This document shows positions 17,437 through 26,964 of a DNA stretch of 64,000 nucleotides, in pieces. The stretch comes from Pseudoselenomonas ruminis. GTDB taxonomy: Bacteria > Bacillota > Negativicutes > Selenomonadales > Selenomonadaceae. A model generated the notes under the pieces. It saw only the letters and a list, made by a program, of their open reading frames with translations, was not told where the DNA came from and ran no database searches. The DNA lies in NCBI RefSeq assembly GCF_008271295.1, contig NZ_VTOY01000002.1:248001-312000 (forward strand), in the 5' to 3' direction. Each line of letters starts with the position of its first letter. The stretch's first letter is position 1. The position numbers were made by a program, and so were the translations under genes.

Positions 17437-18573
17437 TTACTCTGCTAACGCCGCGATATTTTGCGCCAGGATACGCGGAGAATAATCCGCATAGGCTTTT
17501 GCCAGTTCCTGCTGATACATCATTTTCTGCTCGTCGTAATGGTTCACGAAGTCCTCGAGTGCCGCCGTCAACCCTTGCATATCGCCATTGGCGAAGGATT
17601 TTCCTATATCATACCTTGCTAGTATCTCCGGATTCACATTATCCGCCATAATTACAGGTTTCTGATACCCCATCGCATTGCTAATCAAAGCCGAAGTATG
17701 GTAGAGATACCGCTCATTCCCATAGGGAATGGCGAGCGCATCTACACTGGCCAGACCTTTTTGCCATTCGATGCCAATCAAAGGCTTATGCAAAAATTCC
17801 ACCAGCGGATTTTCCTTGTATTTCCGGATAATGCGGTCAAAATCATCGGCATCCGCCTGCGTCTGGGTAGCCCCCTGTACAAAAAGTTTCACCTTGCGGT
17901 CATATTTTCCGGCCAAAAATGCCTGCAGGAACAGTTCCAGATTCTTTTCACGGCGATACTGTCCAAAGAAACCAATCGTCAAGACCTCATCTGCCTCTGG
18001 AAACGATGGCGCATATTCGATGTCGCGCGGGATGTAGTTAGGCGGCCCATATACCCGCAGATGTTTGGCAGTCAAGTCCAGTTTGTCCTTGGCAAAAGTC
18101 TGCACCCCGATGCGGACATTCGGACGATGATCAAAGACCTTGGCTTCTGCGTTGAGTTTTCTTGCCTCAGCCGGCGTCGCGCCGTGTATCAGGAACAAAA
18201 CCGGCAGCGGCGAATTTTTCAGCGGGCTGTGTTTCAGCGCCCGTAGGTAACGGTAGGTGGCCGAAGGGAAAATAATGGCATCGAAAGCGTCCTTTTTCGC
18301 AAAGTCATACATAGCCTTATACCATTTTTGCCGATGCCATTCCCGCTTCGCCGACAGGAGGATTTTCTTGATACCATGCGCACCACGATACGATACGCCA
18401 GTTCCCGGAATATGATGAACCGGAACACCATAGTTCCATTTGAATTCATGTCCTTCCGGCACATAGAATTCCACACTATGTCCCAACGCCGTCAATTCTT
18501 CCACCAATATACGGTCAAAATCAATCTCGTGCCCGCCTGGTGTAACTACACTTTCCATTATTGCAAAACGCAT
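17437..18573 (-). CDS. Family 4-type glycosyltransferase
   Basis: A 378-residue GT-B protein: RFAIMESVVTPGGHEIDFDR at the start, TIGFFGQYRREKNLELFLQAF at the donor-domain entry, and LAIPYGNERYLYHTSALISNA near the usual E-x7-E site, where the second Glu is not obvious. Probable retaining glycosyltransferase in the same transcript as its neighbours (25 bases to the DUF535 gene). Sugar unknown. Confidence 0.82.
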   Translation of the reverse strand: MRFAIMESVVTPGGHEIDFDRILVEELTALGHSVEFYVPEGHEFKWNYGVPVHHIPGTGVSYRGAHGIKKILLSAKREWHRQKWYKAMYDFAKKDAFDAIIFPSATYRYLRALKHSPLKNSPLPVLFLIHGATPAEARKLNAEAKVFDHRPNVRIGVQTFAKDKLDLTAKHLRVYGPPNYIPRDIEYAPSFPEADEVLTIGFFGQYRREKNLELFLQAFLAGKYDRKVKLFVQGATQTQADADDFDRIIRKYKENPLVEFLHKPLIGIEWQKGLASVDALAIPYGNERYLYHTSALISNAMGYQKPVIMADNVNPEILARYDIGKSFANGDMQGLTAALEDFVNHYDEQKMMYQQELAKAYADYSPRILAQNIAALAE

Positions 18574-18599
18574 ATTTAACCTTCCCTACTATGCAACAT

Positions 18600-19505
18600 T
18601 TATACGGTCATCTGTGGATACTTTTCTATAAACCAATCGTATTCCGGTATATCGGACAAAGCCTCTCTGGGCAATTTTTTCAATTTTGTATTCGACCACC
18701 AAATACAACCTTGTTCCACCTGTTTTTTTATAAAAGCATCCCGTTCATTTTCCGGCATTTTCAGAACTTCATTGTTCATTCCATCAGACGTTGTGTATAT
18801 CTTACGCTTGATTACCTCCACGCCCCCTAATGATGAAAAATGCCATCCTCCTTCTACAAGGGGTAAATTATTCCGTAACCGCCGCAATCCCTGCGGTGTC
18901 GTAAAGTTTTTACCTTTGCTGATGATGGAACCGCACCAATGATAAGGACATTCATAGTTCGCAAAGAACTCGAACATCCGTTGCTCACAGACCACCGGAC
19001 TATGATCCAAAAAATCCAGCAGATTATTTTTTTTGGTGGCATACGGCAAGGCTTTCAACAGGCAGCGTCCGTTCCGCGACAGCCCCCGTACCCCGCTTCG
19101 TTCCGCCACATAGCCCGAAGGTTTGAAAATATTGACCGGAACCTGGCCTTCTTTCATTCGTCTCAATACATTAGGGTCTGGCAATTCATCCACATCGCCA
19201 ATAATCACAATATCATCCGGATGGCAGTCGGTCAAACCATGACGGATGTAATTGCGCTGGTATATTTCGATGGACCAGTCATCCGTATAAGGAATACCGT
19301 CTTCTATCTGCAAATACCGTATCTTGTCCCAGTATTGCGCGATTTTATCTTTCTGCTGTTCCAGATAGAATGGCTTTACCCCATTTTGAAACGTGCGGTT
19401 TGCCTCGACAATAACGAAGAAATCCACAACATCATACAACATTTTCAAGCGCCATTCCAAAAGCTCTATTTCGTTATAAAATGTAAAGCAATCATAAATT
19501 CTCAC
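18600..19505 (-). CDS. Family 17 glycosyltransferase
   Basis: A 301-residue protein with features of GT17, the family of eukaryotic bisecting GlcNAc-transferase (MGAT3) and bacterial relatives: RIYDCFTFYNEIELLEWRLKM, FFVIVEANRTFQNG, DDIVIIGDVDELPDP (metal-binding acidic cluster) and WHFSSLGGVEVIKRKI. It opens the minus-strand glycan group. The bacterial acceptor is unknown; an N-acetylglucosaminyl transfer is a guess from the family name. Confidence 0.85.
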   Translation of the reverse strand: MRIYDCFTFYNEIELLEWRLKMLYDVVDFFVIVEANRTFQNGVKPFYLEQQKDKIAQYWDKIRYLQIEDGIPYTDDWSIEIYQRNYIRHGLTDCHPDDIVIIGDVDELPDPNVLRRMKEGQVPVNIFKPSGYVAERSGVRGLSRNGRCLLKALPYATKKNNLLDFLDHSPVVCEQRMFEFFANYECPYHWCGSIISKGKNFTTPQGLRRLRNNLPLVEGGWHFSSLGGVEVIKRKIYTTSDGMNNEVLKMPENERDAFIKKQVEQGCIWWSNTKLKKLPREALSDIPEYDWFIEKYPQMTV

Positions 19506-19561
19506 GTGTATTCTCCCATAACGTAAAACTTTCTAACAACATATTATACCACATCCCCTAT

Positions 19562-19590
19562 AAAAAAATCCGCACTTTCCGTGCGGATTT
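19562..19590 (-). terminator. Intrinsic terminator after lactate permease
   Basis: A 10-bp perfect stem (19566-19575 with 19581-19590, core ATCCGCAC) around a 5-base loop is followed on the minus strand by a T-run (19562-19568). It lies 14 bases past the lctP stop. Confidence 0.85.
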
Positions 19591-19603
19591 CGCATTTATT
19601 TCC

Positions 19604-21142
19604 TTACAATAGTCCACTGCCAAAGTATACGAGCAATCCCAGCAGGATAATGAATGGCAGGTATATCTTCATCCCCAAAACCAACAACTGACTTTCGTTG
19701 CCGCGGCCGACAGCGCCAATGGCGGCGACACCGATGGCAATACTCTGCGGGGCAATGAGCTTTCCTGCACATGCCCCCGTGGCATTCGCGGCTGCGATCC
19801 ATACCTGCATGCTTTCGGTAGCACCGATAGCAATGGCGGCATCCATCTGCAGCTTGCCTAAAAGGATGCAAGTGCTCGTTGCTGAGCCTGTGATGAATCC
19901 GCCTACCGACCCAATGAAAGCGGCAATAGCCGGATACAGGAGCCCCGTCGCTGCCACGGTATGGTCGGCAATCGTCGTCGTCATGCCACTGTACCCCATA
20001 ACCTTAGCCGTAGCAATAATGCTGACAATGGTTACAAACGTCGGCCGCAGACTGGTTATCGTTTTCCGCAGGACCAGCGCCATATCACGCGCTGGTGTTT
20101 TCTGCAGGCATCCACTGAGGAATGTGGCGAAGAAAATCACCATGCCCGGCGTAGCAATCCAGTGGAAGGTATAAGGACTGCCGCCCTCACCTTTGTAAAT
20201 GAGCACCGAAGTGCGAATCTGCGAGATGGAATCATAGATTGCCGGCACCAGCTTACTTGTCAGCAGCAGCAGGATGAAAATCAGCACAAACGGCAGCCAG
20301 GCAAAAAAAGCCTGTTCTTTACTGACCGACGGGGCATCGTCCCGCTGCAACACATAGGAATCTTCCTGCGGCGGGCAGAATCGCACCACACCGACTATAG
20401 CGCCCATCGTGCAGATTGCACCAGCAACGCCTGCCAGTTCCGGGCCAAGGAAAAACGATACCCCCAGCTGCGTAAGCACGTAACTGCCGCCTGCCGCCAG
20501 GCATACCGGCACTACCCCTTTTACTGCCCGCCAGCCACCACCGGCAATTGCCACCATCAGAAAGGGACAAAACATTCCCAGTATGCTGACTTGCAAAGCC
20601 ACATAAGTAGCAAGCTGAACCGGGTCCGTCCCCATGATTCCCGATAAAGTCACCAGCGGAATTCCAATCGACCCATAGGCCGAAGGCACAAAATTCGCTA
20701 CCAGACAGACCGCAACTGCACAGACAGGATTTATCCCCATCCCGGCGAGCATACTTGCAGGGATAGCCACTGCCGTGCCGAATCCTGCCATGCCCTCCAA
20801 AAAACCGCCAAACCCCAAAGCAATGAGCAAAATGAGTATGCGGTAATCACTGCTGACAGAAGTAAGCATAGCTTTTATCCGCTCCATGCCTCCTGTATGC
20901 ACCGACAAATGATAGGTATAGATCGTTGCCGTGATAATGAGCAGAATCGGCCAACAGGCTAGTGCTGTTCCTTCCAGCACTGCACTGGCCGTATAATCCC
21001 AAGGCAAACCAAAAAAATTGACGCTGGCCCAAAGCGATAACAGCAGGGCTACGGGACAAGCCTTCCAAGCTGCCATTTTCAACACGGAGAGGGCCAGAAT
21101 CAGCCACAGAATCGGAAGAATGGCAAAAAACAACAACGTCAC
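19604..21142 (-). CDS. lctP: L-lactate permease
   Basis: A 512-residue polytopic protein of the LctP/LldP family (about 12-14 helices) that imports lactate with protons. Family stretches are GLPWDYTASAVLEGTALACWP, GFGGFLEGMAGFGTAVAIPA, FVPSAYGSIGIPLV, and a C-terminal NATGACAGKLIAPQSIAIG. The start is GTG 21142 with GGGGGG 7 bases upstream. It stands between glycan and heptose genes with its own terminator, so it is probably a separate unit. Slightly shorter than the usual 530-550 residues, but both ends look natural. Confidence 0.93.
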   Translation of the reverse strand: MTLLFFAILPILWLILALSVLKMAAWKACPVALLLSLWASVNFFGLPWDYTASAVLEGTALACWPILLIITATIYTYHLSVHTGGMERIKAMLTSVSSDYRILILLIALGFGGFLEGMAGFGTAVAIPASMLAGMGINPVCAVAVCLVANFVPSAYGSIGIPLVTLSGIMGTDPVQLATYVALQVSILGMFCPFLMVAIAGGGWRAVKGVVPVCLAAGGSYVLTQLGVSFFLGPELAGVAGAICTMGAIVGVVRFCPPQEDSYVLQRDDAPSVSKEQAFFAWLPFVLIFILLLLTSKLVPAIYDSISQIRTSVLIYKGEGGSPYTFHWIATPGMVIFFATFLSGCLQKTPARDMALVLRKTITSLRPTFVTIVSIIATAKVMGYSGMTTTIADHTVAATGLLYPAIAAFIGSVGGFITGSATSTCILLGKLQMDAAIAIGATESMQVWIAAANATGACAGKLIAPQSIAIGVAAIGAVGRGNESQLLVLGMKIYLPFIILLGLLVYFGSGLL

Positions 21143-21252
21143 AAGGAATCCCCCCTTGTAATATTTTCTTGCTTCGAAAACAGATACGGTGCCACTAACA
21201 TTCGTTTGAAATCCTGCCGGATTCCTGCAAAGAAACGTGAAAACATGCTACC

Positions 21253-21771
21253 TCACAATCTATCCTTCACGCAAGCGAGCAGACTGCCGGATTTGTAAGG
21301 GAGCCCCGTAAGCCCAGCTCTCTTCGCACATTCCATGTCGCCATCGCTGTCTCCTACAAAATAGGATTTTGACCGGTCAATCCGGTACTGCTCACAAGCC
21401 CTGTCAATCATCCCGGTTGCAGGTTTACGGCAGTCACATACTTTGGTATACACTGGGGCTTTGCCCTCCGGATGATGCGGGCAGAAAAAGAGCGCATCGA
21501 GATGCGCTCCTATCCTGGCAAGTTCCGCGTTCATCCAGTCGTAGACTTTCCTTACATCTTCTTCTGGATAATACCCACGGGCAATACCGCTCTGATTGGT
21601 AACAAGGATAGCAAGATAGCCCCGGTCATTGACGTATTTTATGGCCTCTTTAGCCCCTTCAATCCAGATAAAATCTTCCGGACGATGCAGATAATGAATA
21701 TCCACATTCAAGGTTCCATCGCGGTCAAAAAAGACCGCTTTTTTATTTTCCGTATGCAAAATAACCACCAT
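21253..21771 (-). CDS. gmhB: D-glycero-beta-D-manno-heptose-1,7-bisphosphate 7-phosphatase
   Basis: A 172-residue HAD phosphatase. FFDRDGTLN gives the nucleophile/acid pair Asp16/Asp18, LVTNQSGIARG is motif II, and the CPHH...CDCRKP loop binds zinc as in GmhB. FVGDSDGDMECAKRAG is motif IV. It removes the 7-phosphate in ADP-heptose synthesis. The ATG lies 29 bases inside hldD, a long overlap; a TTG at 21759 is an alternative start. Confidence 0.93.
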   Translation of the reverse strand: MVVILHTENKKAVFFDRDGTLNVDIHYLHRPEDFIWIEGAKEAIKYVNDRGYLAILVTNQSGIARGYYPEEDVRKVYDWMNAELARIGAHLDALFFCPHHPEGKAPVYTKVCDCRKPATGMIDRACEQYRIDRSKSYFVGDSDGDMECAKRAGLTGLPYKSGSLLACVKDRL

Positions 21772-22729
21772 TGTCGAGGAACTCGACGTATTCTTTTACC
21801 GCATCGCCCATCTCGTGGAATCCCTCATCATAACCAGCGGCCAAAAGCTTTGTCGTATCTGCTTCCGTATAGTTCTGGTATTTGCCCTTGAGAACTTCCG
21901 GGAATTCCCGATAGGAGATTTCGCCCTTGCCCATAGCGGCGATAACGGCCTTCGCAACTTCGTTGTACGTATGTGCCTGGCCCGTACCACAGTTGTAAAT
22001 GCCGCTTTTCCCCTTGTTCTCCCAGAACCAGAGGTTGACGTTTACAACATCTTTGACATAGACAAAGTCACGGCGCTGCTCGCCATCTTTGACCGGCGTG
22101 CCGTTGATATCGCCCCAGCCCTTGAACAGGCGTACCTTGCCCGATTCGTTAATCTGATTGTAAAGCTGATAGAAGATGGACGCCATCTTGCCTTTATGAT
22201 GTTCCTGAGGACCGTAGACGTTGAAATACTTGAGCCCGACAATCTGGCTCTTGGCTTCCGGCATGACCTGACGGACGTAGCGATCAAAAGCCAGCTTCGA
22301 GAACGCATAGGGATTCAATGCATCTTCGCATTCATCCCCCTCGCGGAAGCCATGTTTGCCGCTGCCGTACGTCGATGCAGAAGAAGCATAGAGGAACGGA
22401 ATGCGATGCTGCAGGCAGAAATGCAGCAGAGATTTGGAATACTCATAGTTGACGCGCATCATGAAGTTGACATCGTACTCCATCGTATCGGAGCAGGCAC
22501 CTTCATGGAACACCGCATCGATATCGGTACCATCAAAATCATCGTTTTCGATAGACTGCATGAAATCATCTTTATGCTGATAGTCGATGAACTGCAGTCC
22601 GCGCAGATTTTTGTAGTTCTGCCCATCTTTCAAGTCGTCGACGATAAGGATATCCGTGCGTCCACGGCGATTGAGCTCCTTGACGATGTTACTGCCGATA
22701 AAACCGGCACCTCCGGTTACGATTATCAT
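21743..22729 (-). CDS. hldD: ADP-L-glycero-D-manno-heptose 6-epimerase
   Basis: A 328-residue SDR. IIVTGGAGFIGSNIVKEL is the NADP-binding loop; the catalytic set is in ASSASTYGSG and YAFSKLAFDRYVRQ (Tyr-x3-Lys). FNVYGPQEHHKGKMAS is highly typical of RfaD/HldD. It makes the L,D form of ADP-heptose for the LPS inner core. 18 bases downstream of a heptose kinase gene. Confidence 0.95.
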   Translation of the reverse strand: MIIVTGGAGFIGSNIVKELNRRGRTDILIVDDLKDGQNYKNLRGLQFIDYQHKDDFMQSIENDDFDGTDIDAVFHEGACSDTMEYDVNFMMRVNYEYSKSLLHFCLQHRIPFLYASSASTYGSGKHGFREGDECEDALNPYAFSKLAFDRYVRQVMPEAKSQIVGLKYFNVYGPQEHHKGKMASIFYQLYNQINESGKVRLFKGWGDINGTPVKDGEQRRDFVYVKDVVNVNLWFWENKGKSGIYNCGTGQAHTYNEVAKAVIAAMGKGEISYREFPEVLKGKYQNYTEADTTKLLAAGYDEGFHEMGDAVKEYVEFLDNGGYFAYGK

Positions 22730-22747
22730 ATTCGGTTCCTCCTAAGC

Positions 22748-23722
22748 TTACAATACTTCCAAAAGTTCCTCTTTGCTCACGGCATAAGTTCCAAGTTTAG
22801 CCACGACTACGCTGGCTGCCAGATTGGCCATCCGGGCACTTTCCACCGGCAAAATGCCGCCAGCAATCCCGGCTGTGAATACGGCGATAACGGTATCGCC
22901 TGCACCAGACACATCGTAGACCTCCTGGGCCTTTGTCGGAATATGCGTGATGCTCTCATTGGTTACCAGCGTCATGCCATTTTCCGAACGCGTTACGATG
23001 ATGTTCTTCAACTGGTATTTTTCCATGGCATAATGTGCGGCTTTTTCGACGGCTGCATCTTCATTTTTGATGCGCTCGGGCAGTATCTCATTGATTTCCT
23101 TGAGATTCGGCGTAATATAATCTGCTCCGGCATATTTATTCCAGTCGCTACCCTTGGGATCGATAACGACCGGCACATTCTGTTCGTGCGCGGCCGCAAT
23201 GATCTGCTGGCAAGTCTCCGGCGTGCAGCATCCCTTACCGTAATCCGAGATGATGATAGCATCCACTCCATCGGACAATGCTCTGCGGACGTAGTCATGC
23301 AGCTTAGCTGCCTCACTGCCAACCACAGGTTCTGCCTCCTCAAAGTCCAGGCGCATCATCTGCTGATGACCGCCAATGATGCGCAGCTTCGTAGTAGTCG
23401 GCCGGCCCGTACGAACGAGGCCTTTATGGGATATGCCGCGCTCGTCAAATTTATCCAGCAGGCTTTGGCAATGATAATCCTCACCAACAAAACCCGTGAT
23501 GTCCGTAGCACAGCCCAACAACGCTAAGTTATGTGCCACATTTGCGGCACCGCCCAATGTCTCCTTGGACGACAGCACATGGGTGATTGGCACCGGTGCT
23601 TCTGGCGAAATCCGCGTGACCTCGCCATAGAAATATTTATCCAACATGACATCGCCCACGACCAAGATCCGGCATGACGGCAGGCCAGTCGCGACAAAAT
23701 CATGTATTTTCTGCTTGTCCAT
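22748..23722 (-). CDS. rfaE1: D-glycero-beta-D-manno-heptose-7-phosphate kinase (copy 1)
   Basis: A 324-residue PfkB-type kinase matching the N-terminal domain of HldE. GDVMLDKYFYGEVTRISPEAP is the family signature, TLGGAANVAHNLALLG binds substrate, and YDVSGAGDTVIAVF has the catalytic Asp and anion hole. It phosphorylates heptose 7-phosphate at C1. The nucleotidyltransferase domain fused to it in enterobacteria is absent. A paralogue lies at 28467-29456. Confidence 0.92.
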   Translation of the reverse strand: MDKQKIHDFVATGLPSCRILVVGDVMLDKYFYGEVTRISPEAPVPITHVLSSKETLGGAANVAHNLALLGCATDITGFVGEDYHCQSLLDKFDERGISHKGLVRTGRPTTTKLRIIGGHQQMMRLDFEEAEPVVGSEAAKLHDYVRRALSDGVDAIIISDYGKGCCTPETCQQIIAAAHEQNVPVVIDPKGSDWNKYAGADYITPNLKEINEILPERIKNEDAAVEKAAHYAMEKYQLKNIIVTRSENGMTLVTNESITHIPTKAQEVYDVSGAGDTVIAVFTAGIAGGILPVESARMANLAASVVVAKLGTYAVSKEELLEVL

Positions 23723-23734
23723 ACTACACCTCTT

Positions 23735-24904
23735 TTATGCTTCCACAATCCGGCACTGATACTCGCCGTAGTGTCGCGGCAATTTATATGCCGGCCTTCC
23801 CTGGTATTTATCCAGCAGTTCATCCACATACTTCATGACGACAGCCGGTTTTATCTGCTTCATGCAGGCGAGGTTTTCCTCGCCCTGATGGGGGCATTCG
23901 TGAATGCCGCAGGGATGGCAGTCGACCGGTGCCTTTATGAGCACGGAACGCGCATCATAGGGATAGAACCCCGGTACCGGGCTGGCACCGAACATGGTAA
24001 CCACCGGCACATTCATAGCCACGCCAACATGCATAGGGCCGCTGTCCGTCGTCAGGAACAGACAGCAACGGCGCAAAAGGCCAGCAAGTACGGAAAGGCT
24101 TACTTTACCGGTAAAAATATGAAGTGCTCTGCTATCCCGATTTTCCATCTGCGCGATACACGTTTCGACAATCCGGCAATCCATCGGACCGCCGAAGAAA
24201 GCGATTTGATAGCCACGGTCGATAAGTTCATCAGCGCATTGCGCGAAATAACTATCCTGCCAGCGTTTCGTCCGCCAGCTGGCGCCGATATTGAAGGCAA
24301 TGACCTTGTCCTCGGAGGCAAAATGCTCAGCCCATAAAGCATCCGCTTCTTTTTCCGCTGCTTCCGGCAGCCACATTTCCAGCCCGCCATCGTCGATTTT
24401 CTCCACGCCAACTGCCTGTTTCAGCACCTCCAAATGAGCATGTACCTGATGTTTCCAGCCCGGCACATACCGATATGGCGGCAGCAGCTGAAACGGCCCG
24501 CGGCCGATGTGATGCGCCACCGACGGATTCTGCATGACTTCGTCAAACAGCAGAGAAAATCCCGGTTTGCTGTACCCGACGATGCGTTTCGCACCACTGA
24601 AGGCTGCGATAGCCGAGGCCCGTTCGTTGCGATGCAGGTTGATGACCAAATCGAATTTTTTCTTGCGAAGGCCCGCGATAAACTGCCAAAGAGAACCGAA
24701 ATGGTCGTCCTTGCCCTTTTTGTCGATTAGCAGACATTCATCGATATGCTTATTGTGCTCCACGAGGTCGCGGAGCTTCTTGTCGGCCAGCAAACTGATG
24801 CGGGCATCGGGATAATTCGCCCGAAGGGTACGCAAGACTGGCGTTGCCAGCATCAAGTCACCGATATGCATCAAATTGATTACCAGGATATTCTTGTATT
24901 CCAT
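23735..24904 (-). CDS. Family 9 glycosyltransferase, heptosyltransferase-like
   Basis: A 389-residue GT9 enzyme starting MEYKNILVINLMHIGDLMLA. I chose ATG 24904 because AAGGAA lies 4 bases ahead; GTG 24919 lacks a site. The donor domain reads LFLTTDSGPMHVGVAMNVPVVTMFG (D-SG motif). The tail VDCHPCGIHECPHQGEENLACM is Cys-rich like its paralogues. Likely transfers a heptose onto lipid A-Kdo or growing core. Confidence 0.9.
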   Translation of the reverse strand: MEYKNILVINLMHIGDLMLATPVLRTLRANYPDARISLLADKKLRDLVEHNKHIDECLLIDKKGKDDHFGSLWQFIAGLRKKKFDLVINLHRNERASAIAAFSGAKRIVGYSKPGFSLLFDEVMQNPSVAHHIGRGPFQLLPPYRYVPGWKHQVHAHLEVLKQAVGVEKIDDGGLEMWLPEAAEKEADALWAEHFASEDKVIAFNIGASWRTKRWQDSYFAQCADELIDRGYQIAFFGGPMDCRIVETCIAQMENRDSRALHIFTGKVSLSVLAGLLRRCCLFLTTDSGPMHVGVAMNVPVVTMFGASPVPGFYPYDARSVLIKAPVDCHPCGIHECPHQGEENLACMKQIKPAVVMKYVDELLDKYQGRPAYKLPRHYGEYQCRIVEA

Positions 24905-24919
24905 GAGATTCCTTCCCAC

Positions 24920-26947
24920 TTAATTCATAGTTGTTCCTTTTTCGAGCAGCCACCAGGATAGCGTACGCATCATCGGCAGGTAGGTATCCAGCTGTGCGCG
25001 TCCGGCGGCAGCATCGCCACCAGCCACTCCCGGCAGGGATTCCGTCTGGTCATTTTCTACCTGTCCCATTACCTGATTGCTGAGCCAGTAGCCACGATTA
25101 AACGCCACTGGCGCCTCACCGATAGCCGGGGCAATCGCATGATAGGTGAACCCCTTCGGTGCAATGAGGTTGATGAGCGTCGGCGCAATCCCCGTATGCC
25201 CACCCACTGCATTGGCCGGCAAAATGTCTTTGGTCACGCCTTGCCCATACAGAACAAACGGCACGCTCTGGAACTCGAACATTGTCGGTTTGGGGCCAGG
25301 GTTCGTACGGACCGCATGGTCACCCGTGATGACAAACAAGCTGTCCGGGTATTTCGCCATGGTTTCGCGGACAAATTCTGTGACCACTTTGTCCATGTAC
25401 CAATAATGCCCGATTTCTAAAGCCAGCGTATCCGGATCCGAGGCATCCGGGATGATTTCCTGCACCACGGCCTTCGCTTTCTCCAGATCAAAGCCTTCCG
25501 CTGCCACATCGACATTATACGGCGGATGGTTCGACGTCGTCATGATGAGATGCACCGTCGGCGGTTCATCCCCCAGGCTCTTTCCCAGTGCCGCAAACAA
25601 ATTCCGGTCATTCGTTCCCCAAGTATTCGTCTTAGGCGCCTGGAAATCCGGATACCCATAGAAATGGTCGAACCCCTGCGCCAAGGCCAGCTTCCGGATA
25701 TTATCCCAGGAAGGCGTACCACCATACCAGAAATCGACCTGATAACCCAGTTCTTTGAACTGCGGCGCCATCGCCGTCGGATAGACTTCCTTGAAGCTTC
25801 GCGGCTGGTAATTCGCCCGGACATTGACCTCTGACAGGCCGGTAATCATGCCCGTGATGGCGATAGAGGTAAAATCCCCATTGGGCATGAACGACTGCGT
25901 GTAATATCCCTGCGGAGCCTTGGCCAGGCTTTTGATTCCATCCGCCGCATGAAGCCGCTCATATTTTTCAAGCATTGGCCACTGCGCCCAGCTCTCACCA
26001 AGAATGATAAAGATGTGCTTCGGCTTAGCGATTTTCGCCCCCGGTGCCTGCCGCGTAATATACGGACGGATATCGTCCCCAACTGCCGCAGTGCCATTAA
26101 GCGCGGCCGCCTTTTCCGCCATTTCGCGGACCTGGTCTTTCTTGACGCCGTAAATGTCGCCGGCTTTCATCCGCTTTTCCGACTGGATGGCCCGATAGAT
26201 GCCCTGCACGTCGTCCAAAATACATTCGTTGAGGAATTCATCCTTCGTGACACCGGCATTTTCCCAGTTGATGCCCGTCGCATAGTTGAAACCACCGCCA
26301 AAGCGGGTCACAAAGCCAAACGACACCGTTGCCAAAAACAGCACGAGCATCGTCAAGACCGGCCGCGTACGGACCATGTTCGGCAAGGCCAACGTCCCCA
26401 TGCGCTCGAGCAGCACTTTTAGCATATACCAGCTCACCGCGGTAAGCGCAATGGCTATGGCCAGCCTCCATGGAAGCCCGTACTCCTGCACCATCATCAT
26501 AAAGATCGCACTGCGGTCATCGTGAACGCCCTGCATGACCTGCAGTCCATACGTCATATGGAATTCTTCATAATAAGGAAACCGCGCTTCAAAAAGCACG
26601 GCCAGCAAAAACGAAGCGGCCGTACCAATCCCGAGGCGGATTTTCTCCCAGGACCAGCGCGGGTTCAAAATCCCCGGCAAAGTGACCAGCACAAAACTAA
26701 GCAAAGTGAAACCGCCGGCACTTTTGAGCGACAGCCGCAGCCCTGTCCAATTCGCCTGCAGGATGTCTCCTGTCCCCACATCGCTTCCCATGAAATTGGC
26801 CAACAATCCCATAAACGCGACACGGTAAAGGCAAAGCAAGAACAGCAGGAAGAAGAAGAGCTTCAAATCCTGCTGGATGTTGCGAAAATATTTTTCCAAT
26901 CGCCCCTGCGGGCGATTTCCATTCGTATCATAGCGACTAATCCGCAT
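24920..26947 (-). CDS. LtaS-like sulfatase-fold phosphotransferase (copy 2)
   Basis: A 675-residue protein with about five N-terminal helices and an outward sulfatase-fold domain: HIFIILGESWAQWPML, FWYGGTPSWDNIRK, LIMTTSNHPPYNVD and FVITGDHAVRTNPGP (metal-binding GDH). It is a clear paralogue of the protein at 2006-4039. ATG 26947 has AAGGAG 7 bases upstream. Placement between two heptosyltransferase genes suggests it adds a phospho-group, such as phosphoethanolamine or phosphoglycerol, to LPS core or another envelope glycan. Confidence 0.85.
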   Translation of the reverse strand: MRISRYDTNGNRPQGRLEKYFRNIQQDLKLFFFLLFLLCLYRVAFMGLLANFMGSDVGTGDILQANWTGLRLSLKSAGGFTLLSFVLVTLPGILNPRWSWEKIRLGIGTAASFLLAVLFEARFPYYEEFHMTYGLQVMQGVHDDRSAIFMMMVQEYGLPWRLAIAIALTAVSWYMLKVLLERMGTLALPNMVRTRPVLTMLVLFLATVSFGFVTRFGGGFNYATGINWENAGVTKDEFLNECILDDVQGIYRAIQSEKRMKAGDIYGVKKDQVREMAEKAAALNGTAAVGDDIRPYITRQAPGAKIAKPKHIFIILGESWAQWPMLEKYERLHAADGIKSLAKAPQGYYTQSFMPNGDFTSIAITGMITGLSEVNVRANYQPRSFKEVYPTAMAPQFKELGYQVDFWYGGTPSWDNIRKLALAQGFDHFYGYPDFQAPKTNTWGTNDRNLFAALGKSLGDEPPTVHLIMTTSNHPPYNVDVAAEGFDLEKAKAVVQEIIPDASDPDTLALEIGHYWYMDKVVTEFVRETMAKYPDSLFVITGDHAVRTNPGPKPTMFEFQSVPFVLYGQGVTKDILPANAVGGHTGIAPTLINLIAPKGFTYHAIAPAIGEAPVAFNRGYWLSNQVMGQVENDQTESLPGVAGGDAAAGRAQLDTYLPMMRTLSWWLLEKGTTMN

Positions 26948-26964
26948 CGATAATCTCCTTACCG

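Noticed and set aside
21815-23527. 570-codon plus-strand open frame
   Set aside because: It is antisense to hldD and a heptose kinase, both unmistakable; it lacks a ribosome site and known motifs. Codon bias of the real genes explains it.
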